The notes beneath the pieces are model-generated. The model had not been told where the DNA came from. It ran no database searches and saw only the letters and a list, made by a program, of their open reading frames with translations. Shown piece after piece: positions 34,389 to 48,022 of a stretch of 64,000 nucleotides of DNA. The position numbers and the translations under genes are program-made. This stretch comes from Pseudomonas sp. p1(2021b) (GTDB lineage: Bacteria > Pseudomonadota > Gammaproteobacteria > Pseudomonadales > Pseudomonadaceae). Where the stretch lies: the NCBI RefSeq assembly GCF_020151015.1, contig NZ_CP083746.1, forward strand, positions 445,001-509,000. The letters run 5' to 3'. Within the stretch, counting starts at the first letter, position 1. The number at the start of each line of letters is the position of its first letter.

Positions 34389-35009
34389 ATGGCACGTTAC
34401 ATTGGTCCAAAATGCAAACTGTCTCGTCGTGAAGGCACCGATCTGTTCCTGAAGAGCGGCGTTCGCGCTCTGGAATCGAAGTGCAACATCGAAGCAGCCC
34501 CAGGTATCCACGGCCAGCGCCGTGGCCGTCAGTCCGACTACGGTACCCAGCTGCGCGAGAAGCAAAAAGTTCGTCGTATCTACGGTGTCCTGGAGCGTCA
34601 GTTCCGCGGTTACTACCAGCTGGCAGCCTCGAAGAAGGGTGCTACCGGTGAAAACCTGCTGCAACTGCTCGAGTGCCGTCTGGACAACGTCGTCTACCGT
34701 ATGGGCTTCGGTTCCACTCGTTCGGAATCGCGCCAGCTGGTTTCGCACAAGGCAATCAGCGTCAACGGCAAGACCGTAAACATTCCATCCTACCAAGTTC
34801 GTCCGGGTGACGTGGTCGCGGTTCGCGAGAAGTCGCAGAACCAGCTGCGCATTGTTCAAGCCCTTGAACTGTGCGCCCAGCGTGGCCGCGTTGAGTGGGT
34901 TGACGTGGATGCTGCCAAGAAGTCGGGCGTTTTCAAGAACGTTCCTGCTCGCAGCGACCTGTCCGCCGACATCAACGAAAACCTGATTGTCGAGCTCTAC
35001 TCCAAGTAA
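34389..35009 (+). CDS. rpsD: 30S ribosomal protein S4
   Basis: 206 aa. S4 nucleates 30S assembly and represses the alpha operon in E. coli. The S4 RNA-binding domain spans about 96-156 with [20 protein letters not shown]. Start ATG after caggagacag. No zinc ribbon. Confidence 0.98.
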   Translation: MARYIGPKCKLSRREGTDLFLKSGVRALESKCNIEAAPGIHGQRRGRQSDYGTQLREKQKVRRIYGVLERQFRGYYQLAASKKGATGENLLQLLECRLDNVVYRMGFGSTRSESRQLVSHKAISVNGKTVNIPSYQVRPGDVVAVREKSQNQLRIVQALELCAQRGRVEWVDVDAAKKSGVFKNVPARSDLSADINENLIVELYSK

Positions 35010-35031
35010 GGGCTAGAAAATAGGTGCATCC

Positions 35032-36033
35032 ATGCAGATTTCGGTAAATGAGTTCCTGACACCCCGCCACATTGATGTGCAGGTTGTCAGTCCGACCCGC
35101 GCCAAGATCACGCTCGAGCCTCTCGAGCGTGGTTTCGGCCATACCCTGGGCAACGCGCTGCGTCGCATCCTGTTGTCCTCCATGCCTGGCTGTGCAGTAG
35201 TCGAGGCCGAGATCGACGGCGTACTCCACGAGTACTCCGCGATCGAAGGTGTACAGGAAGACGTCATTGAAATCCTGTTGAACCTCAAAGGCCTGGCCAT
35301 CAAGCTGCACGGTCGTGACGAAGTTACGCTGACCTTGTCGAAAAAGGGTTCGGGGGTGGTTACCGCTGCCGATATTCAGCTGGATCACGATGTCGAGATC
35401 GTCAATCCCGATCACGTAATCGCGAACCTGGCGTCCAACGGCGCCCTGAACATGAAGCTCACCGTAGCTCGTGGTCGCGGTTACGAGCCGGCCGACTCCC
35501 GTCAAACCGACGAAGACGAAAGCCGCAGCATCGGCCGTCTGCAGTTGGACGCTTCGTTCAGCCCGGTGCGTCGTATCGCCTACGTGGTCGAGAACGCCCG
35601 TGTTGAACAGCGTACCAACCTGGACAAGCTGGTCATCGACCTGGAAACCAACGGTACCCTGGACCCTGAAGAGGCCATCCGTCGTGCCGCGACCATCCTG
35701 CAGCAGCAGCTGGCCGCGTTCGTCGACCTCAAAGGTGACAGCGAGCCTGTTGTAGTCGAGCAGGAAGACGAGATCGATCCGATCCTGCTGCGTCCGGTTG
35801 ACGATCTGGAACTGACCGTACGTTCGGCCAACTGCCTCAAGGCGGAGAACATCTACTACATCGGCGACCTGATTCAGCGTACCGAAGTAGAGTTGTTGAA
35901 GACTCCGAACCTGGGCAAGAAGTCCCTGACTGAAATCAAGGACGTCCTGGCCTCCCGTGGTCTGTCTCTCGGCATGCGCCTCGACAACTGGCCGCCTGCA
36001 AGTCTTAAGAAAGACGACAAGGCGACCGCCTGA
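35032..36033 (+). CDS. rpoA: RNA polymerase alpha subunit
   Basis: 333 aa. The N-terminal domain dimerises and seeds core assembly ([20 protein letters not shown], about 28-47). The C-terminal domain (about 250-333) binds UP elements and activators; [20 protein letters not shown] carries the DNA-contacting arginine and helix. Located in the alpha operon between rpsD and rplQ, as in most bacteria. Confidence 0.98.
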
Positions 36034-36075
36034 TCGTCGTAATCACCGAACGTAGTGTTTGGTAAGGAATGAATC

Positions 36076-36462
36076 ATGCGTCATCGTAAAAGTGGACGTC
36101 ACCTGAGCCGTACCAGCTCTCACCGCAAGGCTATGTTCCAGAACATGGCTGTGTCGCTGATTGAGCACGAGCTGATCAAAACCACCCTGCCGAAAGCCAA
36201 GGAACTGCGCCGCGTTGCCGAGCCGCTGATCACCCTGGCCAAGGAAGACAGCGTCGCTAACCGTCGCCTGGCTTTCGACCGTACCCGTTCGAAAGCTGCC
36301 GTCGGCAAGCTGTTCAACGACCTGGGCAAGCGCTACGCCACCCGTCAGGGCGGCTACCTGCGTATCCTGAAGTGCGGTTTCCGCGCTGGCGACAACGCGC
36401 CTATGGCGTATGTCGAGCTGGTTGATCGTCCGGTCGGTGGTGCTGTAGAAGCTGCCGAGTAA
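36076..36462 (+). CDS. rplQ: 50S ribosomal protein L17
   Basis: 128 aa at the tunnel exit side of the 50S. Begins [20 protein letters not shown]. Last gene of the ribosomal cluster; a terminator follows after about 20 bases. Confidence 0.98.
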   Translation: MRHRKSGRHLSRTSSHRKAMFQNMAVSLIEHELIKTTLPKAKELRRVAEPLITLAKEDSVANRRLAFDRTRSKAAVGKLFNDLGKRYATRQGGYLRILKCGFRAGDNAPMAYVELVDRPVGGAVEAAE

Positions 36463-36481
36463 GACGTCTGTCTGCTACAAG

Positions 36482-36508
36482 AAACCGGGCCTCGTGCCCG
36501 GTTTTTTG
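36482..36508 (+). terminator. Alpha operon terminator
   Basis: aaaccgggc pairs with gcccggttt over a ctcgt loop and continues into a T-run. It marks the end of the 29-kb ribosomal/RNA polymerase block. Confidence 0.9.
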
Positions 36509-36633
36509 TGCTTGTGTGAATTGCTATTTTCTATCGATTCTAATAATTCAATGAATTAGTTGTTGTAACCAGGCTCGACCATACTTGTCAGCACGCCGAT
36601 ACAGCGGCAGCCCTAGACTGATAAGGAGAGCCC

Positions 36634-38073
36634 ATGAGCAAGATTCTCACCACCGCCAGCGGTGCCCCAGTAGCCGACAACCAGAACTCCCGTTCGGCAG
36701 GCCCACGTGGCCCGCTGCTGCTCGACGACTTTCATCTGATCGAGAAGCTCGCCCATTTCAACCGTGAGAACATTCCTGAGCGCCGGGTGCATGCCAAGGG
36801 GTCGGGCGCCTATGGCACCTTCACCGTTACCCATGACATTTCCCAGTACACCAGCGCCAAGCTGTTCGACACCATCGGCAAGCAAACCGAGACCTTCCTG
36901 CGTTTCTCCACGGTCGGTGGTGAGCGAGGCTCGGCCGATACCGAGCGTGACCCGCGCGGTTTCGCAGTCAAGTTCTACACCGAGGAAGGCAACTGGGACA
37001 TCGTGGGCAACAACACGCCGGTGTTCTTCATCCGCGATCCGCTCAAGTTCCCGGACTTCATCCATACCCAGAAACGCCACCCGCAGTCCAACCTGAAGAA
37101 CGCCCAGATGATGTGGGATTTCTGGTCCCATTCCCCTGAAGCGCTGCACCAGGTCACGATTCTGTTCTCCGACCGTGGCATCCCGGATGGCTATCGGCAT
37201 ATGCACGGCTTCGGCAGTCACACCTACAGCCTGATCAACGCCAAGGGCGAGCGCACCTGGGTCAAATGGCACTTCAAGACCCAGCAGGGCATCAAGAACC
37301 TCGCACCCGCCGAAGCGGCCCGTCTGGCAGGTACCGACCCGGACTACGCCCAGCGTGATCTGTTCGAGGCCATCGAGCGTGGCGACTACCCGCGTTGGAC
37401 CGTGTGCATCCAGGTGATGAGCGAGGCCGAAGCCGCTGGCCGTGCGGAAAACCCCTTCGACGTGACTAAGACCTGGTCGCAGAAGGAGTACCCGCTGATC
37501 GAGGTCGGTGTATTGGAGCTCAACCGCAACCCGCTCAACTACTTCGCCGAAGTCGAGCAGGCGGCCTTCGGCCCGAGCAACATGGTACCGGGTGTTGGCC
37601 TGTCGCCGGACCGGATGTTGCAAGGTCGGGTATTCGCCTACGCTGACGCCCACCGCTACCGTGTCGGCACCAATCACCAGCAGTTGCCGGTGAATGCCCC
37701 ACGCTGCCCGGTGCACAGCTATCAGCGCGATGGTGCGATGGCGTCCGGCACCTACGGCAGCGCCCCGAACTACGAGCCAAACAGCTACAGCGACGCGCCC
37801 AAGCAGTCGCCGCGCCATGCCGAGCCAGCCCTGGCCCTGCAAGGCGCTGCCGACCGCTACGATCATCGCGAAGACAACGACTACTTCAGCCATGCCGGTG
37901 CGTTGTTCCGGCTGATGAATGCCGAGCAGCAAGCCTTGCTCATCAGCAATATCGCCGCCGCGATGGCTGGGGTCAGCATGGATGTGGTGCAACGCCAGTT
38001 GCAGTACTTCTTCAAGGCTGACCCGGCCTATGGCGAAGGTGTCGCCAAGGCGCTGGGCGTGAATTTCGCCTAA
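36634..38073 (+). CDS. katA: Monofunctional heme catalase KatA
   Basis: 479 aa small-subunit catalase that dismutates hydrogen peroxide. The distal His53 lies in [12 protein letters not shown]; the distal Asn is in the [10 protein letters not shown] segment near residue 126. The proximal heme Tyr is in [14 protein letters not shown] near residue 335. No signal peptide. The ATG follows aaggag. The bacterioferritin gene follows, as in P. aeruginosa, where the ferritin is reported to supply iron for KatA heme. I see no convincing OxyR site in the 125 bases upstream. Confidence 0.96.
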   Translation: MSKILTTASGAPVADNQNSRSAGPRGPLLLDDFHLIEKLAHFNRENIPERRVHAKGSGAYGTFTVTHDISQYTSAKLFDTIGKQTETFLRFSTVGGERGSADTERDPRGFAVKFYTEEGNWDIVGNNTPVFFIRDPLKFPDFIHTQKRHPQSNLKNAQMMWDFWSHSPEALHQVTILFSDRGIPDGYRHMHGFGSHTYSLINAKGERTWVKWHFKTQQGIKNLAPAEAARLAGTDPDYAQRDLFEAIERGDYPRWTVCIQVMSEAEAAGRAENPFDVTKTWSQKEYPLIEVGVLELNRNPLNYFAEVEQAAFGPSNMVPGVGLSPDRMLQGRVFAYADAHRYRVGTNHQQLPVNAPRCPVHSYQRDGAMASGTYGSAPNYEPNSYSDAPKQSPRHAEPALALQGAADRYDHREDNDYFSHAGALFRLMNAEQQALLISNIAAAMAGVSMDVVQRQLQYFFKADPAYGEGVAKALGVNFA

Positions 38074-38090
38074 GTCGAAGTGAAAAGAAG

Positions 38091-38116
38091 AACCGCCCTC
38101 ATTTGGGCGGTTTTTC
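38091..38116 (+). terminator. katA terminator
   Basis: aaccgccc pairs with gggcggtt across tcattt, followed by ttt. It separates katA from the ferritin gene, so the two are probably separate units. Confidence 0.88.
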
Positions 38117-38235
38117 AATGAATATCACTACTGTTTAGCCGATTTTTTACTTCTAATTGCGCCTTTCTCCGTGACCGCGAGGCAAAGCTGGTTCACACTA
38201 TTGGCATTGACGTATTCACAGGGAGAAGCAGGGCG

Positions 38236-38700
38236 ATGCAAGGTCACCCGGACGTAATCAACTACCTCGTCACGTTGCTGAAGGGCGAACTGGCAGCACG
38301 CGACCAATACTTCATCCATTCGCGCATGTACGAAGACTGGGGCCTGTCCAAGCTCTACGAACGTATCAACCACGAGATGGAAGAAGAGACCCAGCACGCC
38401 GACGCCCTGATGCGCCGTATCCTCATGCTCGAAGGCACGCCGGACATGCGCGCCGATGATCTGGAAGTGGGCAGCACCGTGCCCGAGATGATCGAGGCCG
38501 ACCTCAAGCTCGAGTACAAGGTGCGTGCGGCATTGTGCAAAGGCATCGAGTTGTGCGAGTTGCACAAGGATTACGTCAGCCGCGACATCCTGCGTGCGCA
38601 GTTGGCCGATACTGAGGAAGACCACACCTACTGGCTGGAGAAGCAGCAGGGGTTGATCAAGGCGATCGGCCTGGAGAACTACCTGCAGTCGCAGATGTAA
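38236..38700 (+). CDS. ftnA: Ferritin-like bacterioferritin without the heme ligand (FtnA/BfrA type)
   Basis: 154 aa four-helix iron-storage protein of the bacterioferritin family. Di-iron ligands Glu18, Glu51 and His54 are present, and the second half keeps EADLKLEY and DTEEDH. The residue equal to the heme-binding Met52 of E. coli Bfr is Thr52 (MEEETQHAD), so inter-subunit heme is unlikely. This matches the P. aeruginosa protein first called BfrA and later FtnA, also beside katA. It should oxidise Fe(II) and store mineral in a 24-mer. Start ATG after gggagaagcaggg. A REP pair follows. Confidence 0.93.
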   Translation: MQGHPDVINYLVTLLKGELAARDQYFIHSRMYEDWGLSKLYERINHEMEEETQHADALMRRILMLEGTPDMRADDLEVGSTVPEMIEADLKLEYKVRAALCKGIELCELHKDYVSRDILRAQLADTEEDHTYWLEKQQGLIKAIGLENYLQSQM

Positions 38701-38723
38701 AAGCTGGGGCTGCTCTGCAGCCC

Positions 38724-38801
38724 TTTCGCGGCACAAGGCCGCTCCTACAGGACAGCGTAACTCTCCGCTGCCCTGTAGGAGCGGCCTTGTGCCGCGAAAG
38801 G
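38724..38801. repeat. Inverted REP pair between ftnA and uvrA
   Basis: tttcgcggcacaaggccgct (from 38724) is mirrored by a copy ending gccgcgaaagg at 38801. Two convergent genes end here, so the palindrome can act as a bidirectional terminator or mRNA stabiliser. It belongs to the same REP variant as the copies near 1949, 53218 and 55365. Confidence 0.85.
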
Positions 38802-38821
38802 GGCGCAAAGCGCCCCCATCC

Positions 38822-41656
<2,835 letters not shown>

Positions 41657-41749
41657 TGCGGCCTCGCTCGGCGGGCATAAACAAGGGAGTATAAGGCGCG
41701 CTGCCAGTACGCGGCAAAGCGTCGCGTGGATGCTGTTACGCTGTCGGAC

Positions 41750-41758
41750 TGATAGAAT
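41750..41758 (+). promoter_or_regulatory. Extended -10 promoter for the MFS gene
   Basis: TGaTAGAAT is an extended -10 element ending 27 bases before the ATG. No good -35 is seen. It lies in the 129-base divergent gap with uvrA. Confidence 0.45.
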
Positions 41759-41785
41759 CGCCGCCGGTTCACACGAGGTTATTCC

Positions 41786-43180
41786 ATGCACGACACCCAC
41801 AACGAGCGCATGAGTGGCAGCGAAACCCGCGCCGCAAGCGGCCTGGCCCTGGTCTTTGCCTTTCGTATGCTGGGCATGTTCATGGTCCTGCCGGTGCTGG
41901 CGACCTATGGCATGGACCTGGCCGGCGCGACCCCTGCGCTGATCGGCCTGGCCATCGGTGCCTACGGCCTGACCCAGGCCGTGCTGCAGATTCCGTTCGG
42001 GGTGATTTCCGATCGCATCGGGCGCCGCCCGGTGATCTACCTGGGCCTGGTGGTGTTCGCCCTCGGCAGCCTGCTGGCGGCGCAGGCTGACTCGATCTGG
42101 GGTGTGATCGCCGGGCGCATCCTGCAAGGTGCAGGGGCCATTTCGGCGGCCGTCATGGCATTGCTTTCCGACCTGACCCGCGAGCAGCACCGCACCAAGG
42201 CCATGGCCATGATCGGCATGAGCATCGGTCTGTCGTTCGCCGTGGCCATGGTTATTGGGCCATTGTTGACCCGTGCCTTTGGCTTGTCAGGATTGTTCCT
42301 CGCCACTGCAGGACTTGCCCTCGTCGGCATCGCCCTCATCGCCTTCGTCGTGCCCAGCGGCCACAAGGCCCTGCAGCACCGCGAGTCCGGTGTGGCGCGC
42401 CAGGCCCTGGGCCCGACCCTGCGTCATCCGGACCTTCTGCGCCTGGACGTGGGCATTTTCGTCCTGCATGCCATCCTCATGGCCAGCTTCGTTGCGTTGC
42501 CCCTGGCCTTCGTCGAGCGCGGCGGCCTGCCGAAGGAGCAACACTGGTGGGTATACCTGACCGCCTTGCTCGTCTCATTTTTTGCAATGATCCCGTTCAT
42601 CATCTATGGCGAGAAGAAGCGCAAGATGAAGCGCGTGTTGATCGGCGCTGTCGGCGTGCTGATGGTGGTCGAGCTGTTCTTCTGGCAATGGGCTGACAAC
42701 TTGCGCGGACTGGTGACCGGCACCGTGGTATTCTTTACGGCATTCAACCTGCTGGAGGCATCGCTGCCTTCTCTGGTGAGCAAAGTGTCGCCCGCAGGCG
42801 GCAAGGGGACGGCCATGGGGGTTTATTCCACCAGCCAGTTCCTGGGTGCCGCCCTGGGAGGAATCATCGGTGGCTGGTTGTTCCAGCACGGTGGCCTGGG
42901 CATGGTGTTCCTCGGTTGCGCAGGGCTGTGTGCCGTGTGGCTGGTGACTGCCTTGAGCATGAACGAGCCGCCGTACGTGACCAGCCTGCGCATGCCGCTG
43001 ACGCCGGAAGGTCTCCGGGAAGCCGGCTTGACCGAGCGACTGTTGGCCGTGCCGGGTGTGACCGACGCCGTGGTGGTGGCAGAAGAAGCCGCCATCTATA
43101 TCAAACTGGATACGAAAATTTTGGACCGTGCGACCCTCGAGCGTCTGGTGAACCCAGCCTCTTCGGCGTGCGAAGCCTAG
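41786..43180 (+). CDS. MFS transporter with C-terminal soluble domain (YajR-like)
   Basis: 464 aa, about 12 membrane helices. Motif A between helices 2 and 3 reads [12 protein letters not shown], typical of proton-coupled efflux MFS proteins. After the last helix, residues about 395-464 form a soluble tail ([15 protein letters not shown], then [20 protein letters not shown]) resembling the small ferredoxin-like YAM domain of E. coli YajR. Substrate unknown. Divergent from uvrA; ssb follows 9 bases later, so the two may be co-transcribed. An alternative start at Met9 is possible. Confidence 0.88.
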   Translation: MHDTHNERMSGSETRAASGLALVFAFRMLGMFMVLPVLATYGMDLAGATPALIGLAIGAYGLTQAVLQIPFGVISDRIGRRPVIYLGLVVFALGSLLAAQADSIWGVIAGRILQGAGAISAAVMALLSDLTREQHRTKAMAMIGMSIGLSFAVAMVIGPLLTRAFGLSGLFLATAGLALVGIALIAFVVPSGHKALQHRESGVARQALGPTLRHPDLLRLDVGIFVLHAILMASFVALPLAFVERGGLPKEQHWWVYLTALLVSFFAMIPFIIYGEKKRKMKRVLIGAVGVLMVVELFFWQWADNLRGLVTGTVVFFTAFNLLEASLPSLVSKVSPAGGKGTAMGVYSTSQFLGAALGGIIGGWLFQHGGLGMVFLGCAGLCAVWLVTALSMNEPPYVTSLRMPLTPEGLREAGLTERLLAVPGVTDAVVVAEEAAIYIKLDTKILDRATLERLVNPASSACEA

Positions 43181-43189
43181 GAGAACGTT

Positions 43190-43729
43190 ATGGCCCGTGG
43201 GGTTAACAAAGTCATTCTGGTCGGCACCTGCGGTCAGGATCCCGAAGTCCGCTACCTGCCCAACGGTAACGCCGTGACCAACCTGAGCCTGGCCACCAGC
43301 GAGCAATGGACCGACAAGCAGTCCGGCCAGAAGGTCGAGCGTACCGAATGGCACCGCGTGGCCCTGTTCGGCAAGGTCGCCGAGATCGCCGGCGAGTACC
43401 TGCGCAAAGGTTCGCAGTGCTACATCGAAGGCAAGCTGCAGACCCGCGAGTGGGAAAAAGACGGCATCAAGCGCTACACCACCGAAATCATCGTCGACAT
43501 CAACGGCACCATGCAGTTGCTCGGCGGTCGTCCGCAGAATCAGCAGGGCGGTGATCCGTACAACCAGGGTGGCGGCAACTACAACCAGGGCGGCCAGCAG
43601 CAGTACAACCAGGCCCCTCGCCAGCAGGCGCCGCGTCCGCAGCAAGCCCCGCAGCGCCCCGCACCGCAGCAGCCAGCACCGCAGCCAGCGGCCGACTTCG
43701 ACAGCTTCGATGACGATATTCCGTTCTGA
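43190..43729 (+). CDS. ssb: Single-stranded DNA-binding protein
   Basis: 179 aa. The N-terminal OB fold (1-110) begins [21 protein letters not shown] Gln/Gly/Pro-rich disordered linker (about 113-168, repeated NQGG and QQAPRPQ units) leads to the acidic tip FDDDIPF that binds partner proteins. ssb lies near uvrA in many proteobacteria; here an MFS gene intervenes. An RBS, aggagaa, precedes the ATG. Confidence 0.97.
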   Translation: MARGVNKVILVGTCGQDPEVRYLPNGNAVTNLSLATSEQWTDKQSGQKVERTEWHRVALFGKVAEIAGEYLRKGSQCYIEGKLQTREWEKDGIKRYTTEIIVDINGTMQLLGGRPQNQQGGDPYNQGGGNYNQGGQQQYNQAPRQQAPRPQQAPQRPAPQQPAPQPAADFDSFDDDIPF

Positions 43730-43800
43730 CCAGCGCCAGGGCCTCGAACTACGCCGGTCCTGAGCTATCTGCGGTAATGGTTGGGGCTGTTACACAGCCC

Positions 43801-43860
43801 ATCGCGGGGCAAGCCCGCACCTACAGGCACCCCCTTGTAGGTGCGGGCTTGCCCCGTGAT
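43801..43860. repeat. Inverted REP-like palindrome after ssb
   Basis: atcgcggggcaagcccgcac is mirrored by gtgcgggcttgccccgtgat with the two copies 6 bases apart, giving a 27-bp-arm hairpin. It is a different REP variant (ggggcaagcccgcacc core) from the ones near 1949. It probably acts as the ssb terminator. Confidence 0.8.
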
Positions 43861-43920
43861 TGCTTCATGCCTGACCCATGTCATCGCACATTCCTGATTC
43901 TTGACTAGAGTTACAGGTTG

Positions 43921-43940
43921 GTGGCCATCCCGATGGCCAC
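43921..43940 (+). promoter_or_regulatory. Perfect palindrome upstream of fdnG
   Basis: gtggccat and atggccac flank cccg: a perfect 8-bp stem with a 4-base loop, about 62 bases before the fdnG ATG. A TTGACT lies at 43901-43906, but no good -10 pairs with it. The element may be an operator or a leader hairpin; nothing known is recognised. Confidence 0.45.
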
Positions 43941-44002
43941 TACCGTGAGTCCTAGAGGCGCCGGCACGTTCCAGGCGCCCAGAACCTGATCAGGAGTGCA
44001 CG

Positions 44003-47000
44003 ATGGACCTCAACCGTCGGCAGTTCTTCAAGGTCGCCGCTGTCGGCCTTGGAGGCTCGAGCCTTGCGGCGTTGGGCATGGCCCCTACGCCTGCGTTCGC
44101 CGAGCAGGTGCGCCACTTCAAGCTGGCGCACACCAAAGAGACCCGCAACACCTGCCCCTACTGCTCGGTCGGCTGCGGCCTGATCATGTACAGCCAGGGC
44201 GACGCGGGCAAGAACGTCAAGCAGAACATCATCCACATCGAGGGCGATGCGGATCACCCGGTCAACCGTGGCACTCTGTGCCCTAAGGGCGCCGGCCTGT
44301 TGGACTTTATCCACAGCCCCAACCGCCTGCAGTACCCCGAAGTGCGCAAGCCAGGCAGCAAGGAATGGACCCGGGTCAGCTGGGACGAGGCGCTCGATCG
44401 CATCGCCGACCTGATGAAGAAGGACCGCGACGCCAATTTCATCGAGAAGAACGATCAGGGCCAGACGGTCAACCGCTGGCTCACCGTGGGCTTCCTCGCC
44501 GCGTCAGCCGCCTCCAGCGAGGCCGGCTACCTGACGCACAAGGTGGTCCGTTCGCTGGGCGTACTGGGGTTCGATAACCAAGCGCGTGTCTGACACGGCC
44601 CGACGGTGGCAAGTCTTGCCCCGACGTATGGCCGTGGCGCCATGACCAATCACTGGTCTGATATCGCCAACGCGAACCTGGTCCTGGTGATGGGTGGCAA
44701 CGCAGCAGAAGCGCACCCGTGCGGCTTCAAGTGGGTGACCGAGGCCAAGGCGCACAACAAGGCGCGGCTGATCGTGGTCGACCCGCGGTTCACGCGTACC
44801 GCCTCGGTGGCGGACTACTATGCGCCGATCCGTACCGGTACCGACATCGCCTTCATGGGCGGGCTGATCAATTACCTGCTGAGCAACGACAAGATCCAGC
44901 ACGAGTACGTGCGCAACTACACCGACGTGTCGTTCATCGTCAACGAAGGCTATGGCTTCGAAGATGGGCTGTTCAGCGGCTACGACGCGGACAAGCGTAT
45001 CTATGCCGACAAGTCTGGCTGGGGCTATGAACTCGGCGAAGACGGCTTCGCCAAGGTCGACCCGACCCTGCAGCACCCGCGCTGCGTCTTCCAGCTGATG
45101 AAGCAGCACTACAGCCGCTACACCCCGGAAGTGGCGAGCATGACCTGTGGCATGCCCCAGGACGCCATGATGAAGATCTGGGAAGAGATCGCCACCTGCT
45201 CGCAACCGGGCAAGACCATGACGATCCTTTATGCGCTCGGCTGGACGCAGCACTCGATTGGTGCGCAGATCATCCGCAGTGCGGCCATGGTCCAGTTGCT
45301 GCTGGGCAACGTCGGCATGCCGGGTGGCGGGGTCAACGCGCTGCGCGGCCACTCCAACATCCAGGGCCTGACCGACCTGGGGCTGCTGTCCAACTCGTTG
45401 CCTGGCTACCTGACCCTGCCCGGCGATGCCGAGCAGGACTACGCCACGTACATCGACAAACGCGCATCCAAACCGCTGCGCCCAGGGCAGCTGTCCTACT
45501 GGCAGAACTACGGCAAATTCCACGTCAGCCTGATGAAGGCCTGGTATGGCGCCAACGCCACCGCAGAGAACGACTGGGGCTATGAGTGGCTGCCCAAGCT
45601 GGATGTCGGCTCCTACGACGTGCTGCGCATGTTCGAGATGATGGGGCAGGGCAAGGTCAACGGCTATATGTGCCAGGGCTTCAACCCCATCGCTGCGTTG
45701 CCGGACAAGAACCGCGTCACCGCCGCGCTGGCCAAGCTCAAGTGGCTGGTGATCATGGACCCGCTGGCCACCGAAACCTCCGAGTTCTGGCGCAACGCTG
45801 GCCCGTTCAACGACGTCGACACGGCCAATATCCAGACCGAGGTGTTCCGCCTGCCCACCACCTGCTTCGCCGAGGAAGATGGCTCGCTGGTCAACAGCAG
45901 CCGCTGGTTGCAATGGCACTGGAAAGGCGCCGACGGCCCGGGCGAGACCCGCACCGACGTGCAGATCATGAGCGAGCTGTTCCTGCGCCTGCGCCATCGC
46001 TACAAGACCGAGGGCGGTGCCTACCCCGACCCGATGCTCAATATCAGCTGGCCGTACAAGATTCCTGAAGAGCCTTCCCCGGAGGAGCTGGCCAAGGAAA
46101 TGAACGGCTGGGCGATCACCGACCAGGTCGATGCGGCCGGTACCACCCTCAAGGCAGGCCAGCAGCTCTCTGGCTTCGGCCAGCTTAAAGACGATGGCAG
46201 TACCGCGTCCGGTTGCTGGATCTTCTCGGGTTGCTGGACCGAACAGGGCAACCAGATGGCCCGGCGCGACAACAGCGACCCTTACGGCATGCATCAGGTG
46301 CAGAACTGGGCCTGGGCGTGGCCTGCCAACCGGCGCATCCTCTACAACCGTGCCTCCAGCGACCCGCAGGGCAAACCCTGGGAGCCGGAGAAGAAGCGCC
46401 TGGTGTGGTGGAACGGCAAGGCCTGGACCGGTACCGACGTGCCTGACTTCAAGGTCGACTCGCCGCCGGAAGCCGGGATGAATCCGTTCATCATGAACCC
46501 CGAAGGTGTGGCGCGGTTCTTCGCCATCGACAAGATGGCCGAGGGGCCGTTCCCCGAACACTACGAGCCGTTCGAAACGCCCATCGGCATCAACCCGCTG
46601 AACCCGCAGAACAAGAAGGCCACCAGTAACCCGGCCGGGCGGGTCTTCGACTCGGTGTGGGATACCCTCGGCAAGGCCGACCAGTTCCCCTATGCGGCAA
46701 CCACCTACCGGCTGACCGAGCACTTCCACTTCTGGAGCAAGCATTGCCGCCTCAACGCCATTGCCCAGCCCGAGCAGTTCGTCGAAATCGGTGAGGCGCT
46801 GGCTAATGAGAAGGGCATCAAGGCGGGCGATCGGGTGCGGGTGAGCTCCAAGCGAGGGCATATCGAGGCGGTGGCGGTGGTGACCAAGCGGATCCGTCCG
46901 CTGAAGGTCAACAACCAGACCGTGCACCACGTGGGTATCCCGTTGCACTGGGGCTTCACCGGCATCACCCGGCATGGCTATTTGACCAACACCCTGGTGC

Positions 47001-47071
47001 CGTTCCTGGGCGATGGCAACACCCAGACGCCGGAGTCCAAGTCGTTCCTCGTCAACGTGGAGAAAATCTAA
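44003..47071 (+). CDS. fdnG: Formate dehydrogenase catalytic subunit, selenocysteine-containing
   Basis: 1022 aa with Sec197 encoded by the in-frame TGA at 44591-44593 (context ARV-Sec-HGPTVASLAP, as in E. coli FdnG/FdoG). It oxidises formate to CO2 at a bis-MGD molybdenum or tungsten site on the periplasmic side. A Tat signal (NRRQFFK, cleavage likely after ALGMAPTPAFA) starts the protein. A [4Fe-4S] ligand set follows (CPYCSVGC at about 53-60, and CPKG). Annotators often split this gene at the TGA into 196- and 821-codon pieces. It is the first gene of fdnGHI-fdhE. Whether it is the Fdn or Fdo type cannot be decided from sequence alone. Confidence 0.96.
44594..44636 (+). promoter_or_regulatory. 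Bacterial SECIS element
   Basis: Directly after the UGA, cacggcc (44594-44600) can pair with ggccgtg (44630-44636). The apical stem ggcaa/ttgcc (44608-44612 and 44616-44620) closes a gtc loop, with an unpaired T before it at 44607. The apical gcaagtcttgc is the same as in E. coli fdnG. SelB (51171) should bind this hairpin and deliver tRNA-Sec. Confidence 0.85.
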
Positions 47072-48022
47072 ATGGCCCAGCAAGACATCATCGCCCGCTC
47101 GGCCACCACGACCGTACCGCCTTCGGTACGCCAGCAGCAGGAAGTGGCCAAGCTGATCGACACCACCAAGTGCATCGGCTGCAAGGCCTGCCAGGTGGCG
47201 TGCTCGGAGTGGAACGAACTGCGTGACGAGGTCGGCCACAACCATGGCACCTACGACAATCCCCAGGATCTGACTGCCGATACCTGGACCTTGATGCGCT
47301 TCACTGAGCACGAGCGCGACGATGGCAACCTGGAATGGCTGATCCGCAAGGATGGTTGCATGCATTGCGCCGAGCCAGGGTGCCTGAAGGCGTGCCCGAG
47401 CCCGGGGGCGATCATCAAGCACGCCAACGGCATCGTCGACTTCAACCAGGACCACTGCATCGGCTGTGGCTACTGCATCACCGGGTGCCCGTTCAACATC
47501 CCGCGCATCTCGCAGAAGGACCACAAAGCCTACAAGTGCAGCCTGTGTTCCGACCGCGTGGCCGTGGGCCTGGAGCCGGCCTGTGTGAAGACCTGCCCGA
47601 CCGGGGCGATCGTCTTCGGCAGCAAGGACGAGATGAAGGTGCATGCCGCCGAGCGCATCGTCGACCTCAAGTCCCGTGGCTACGACAACGCCGGGTTGTA
47701 CGACCCGGACGGCGTCGGCGGTACCCACGTGATGTACGTGTTGCACCATGCCGACACGCCCAAGCTGTATGCAGGCTTGCCCGACCAGCCGGTGATCAGC
47801 CCCCTGGTGGGGTTGTGGAAGGGCATCAGCAAGCCGCTGGCGCTGCTGGCCATGGGGGCGGCGGTGCTGGCCGGGTTCTTCCACTACGTGCGGGTCGGCC
47901 CACAGCGGGTCGAGGAGCAGGAGCATCCGACCACGGGCGAAGACGGCGTGCACCAAGTGGACCCGTCGGTCCATGTCTATGACCCGACCAAGCCCGGTGG
48001 GCAAGGGGAGCCACGGCCATGA
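47072..48022 (+). CDS. fdnH: Formate dehydrogenase iron-sulfur subunit
   Basis: 316 aa. Four ferredoxin-type Cys clusters carry electrons from the catalytic subunit to the cytochrome: [11 protein letters not shown] (about 31-41), [24 protein letters not shown] and CSLCSDR...CVKTCPTGA. One C-terminal helix ([19 protein letters not shown], about 250-268) anchors it to the membrane. It starts right after the fdnG stop and overlaps fdnI by four bases. Confidence 0.96.
   Translation: MAQQDIIARSATTTVPPSVRQQQEVAKLIDTTKCIGCKACQVACSEWNELRDEVGHNHGTYDNPQDLTADTWTLMRFTEHERDDGNLEWLIRKDGCMHCAEPGCLKACPSPGAIIKHANGIVDFNQDHCIGCGYCITGCPFNIPRISQKDHKAYKCSLCSDRVAVGLEPACVKTCPTGAIVFGSKDEMKVHAAERIVDLKSRGYDNAGLYDPDGVGGTHVMYVLHHADTPKLYAGLPDQPVISPLVGLWKGISKPLALLAMGAAVLAGFFHYVRVGPQRVEEQEHPTTGEDGVHQVDPSVHVYDPTKPGGQGEPRP

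Noticed and set aside
36509..36633. OxyR site before katA
   Set aside because: The region is AT-rich but lacks a convincing ATAG-spaced pattern.
41657..41785. LexA (SOS) box between uvrA and the MFS gene
   Set aside because: No CTG-N10-CAG site with a proper AT-rich core was found by eye.
41657..42190. N-terminal extension of uvrA to 42190
   Set aside because: It runs antisense through the MFS gene, and the GTG at 41656 gives the exact family N-terminus and length.
43730..44002. ANR/FNR box controlling fdnG
   Set aside because: No TTGAT-N4-ATCAA-like match was found in the gap.
44003..44593. fdnG as a pseudogene or as two genes split by a stop codon
   Set aside because: The TGA lies in the invariant Sec context and is followed by a SECIS hairpin; selA, selB and selC are adjacent and the frame continues unbroken.
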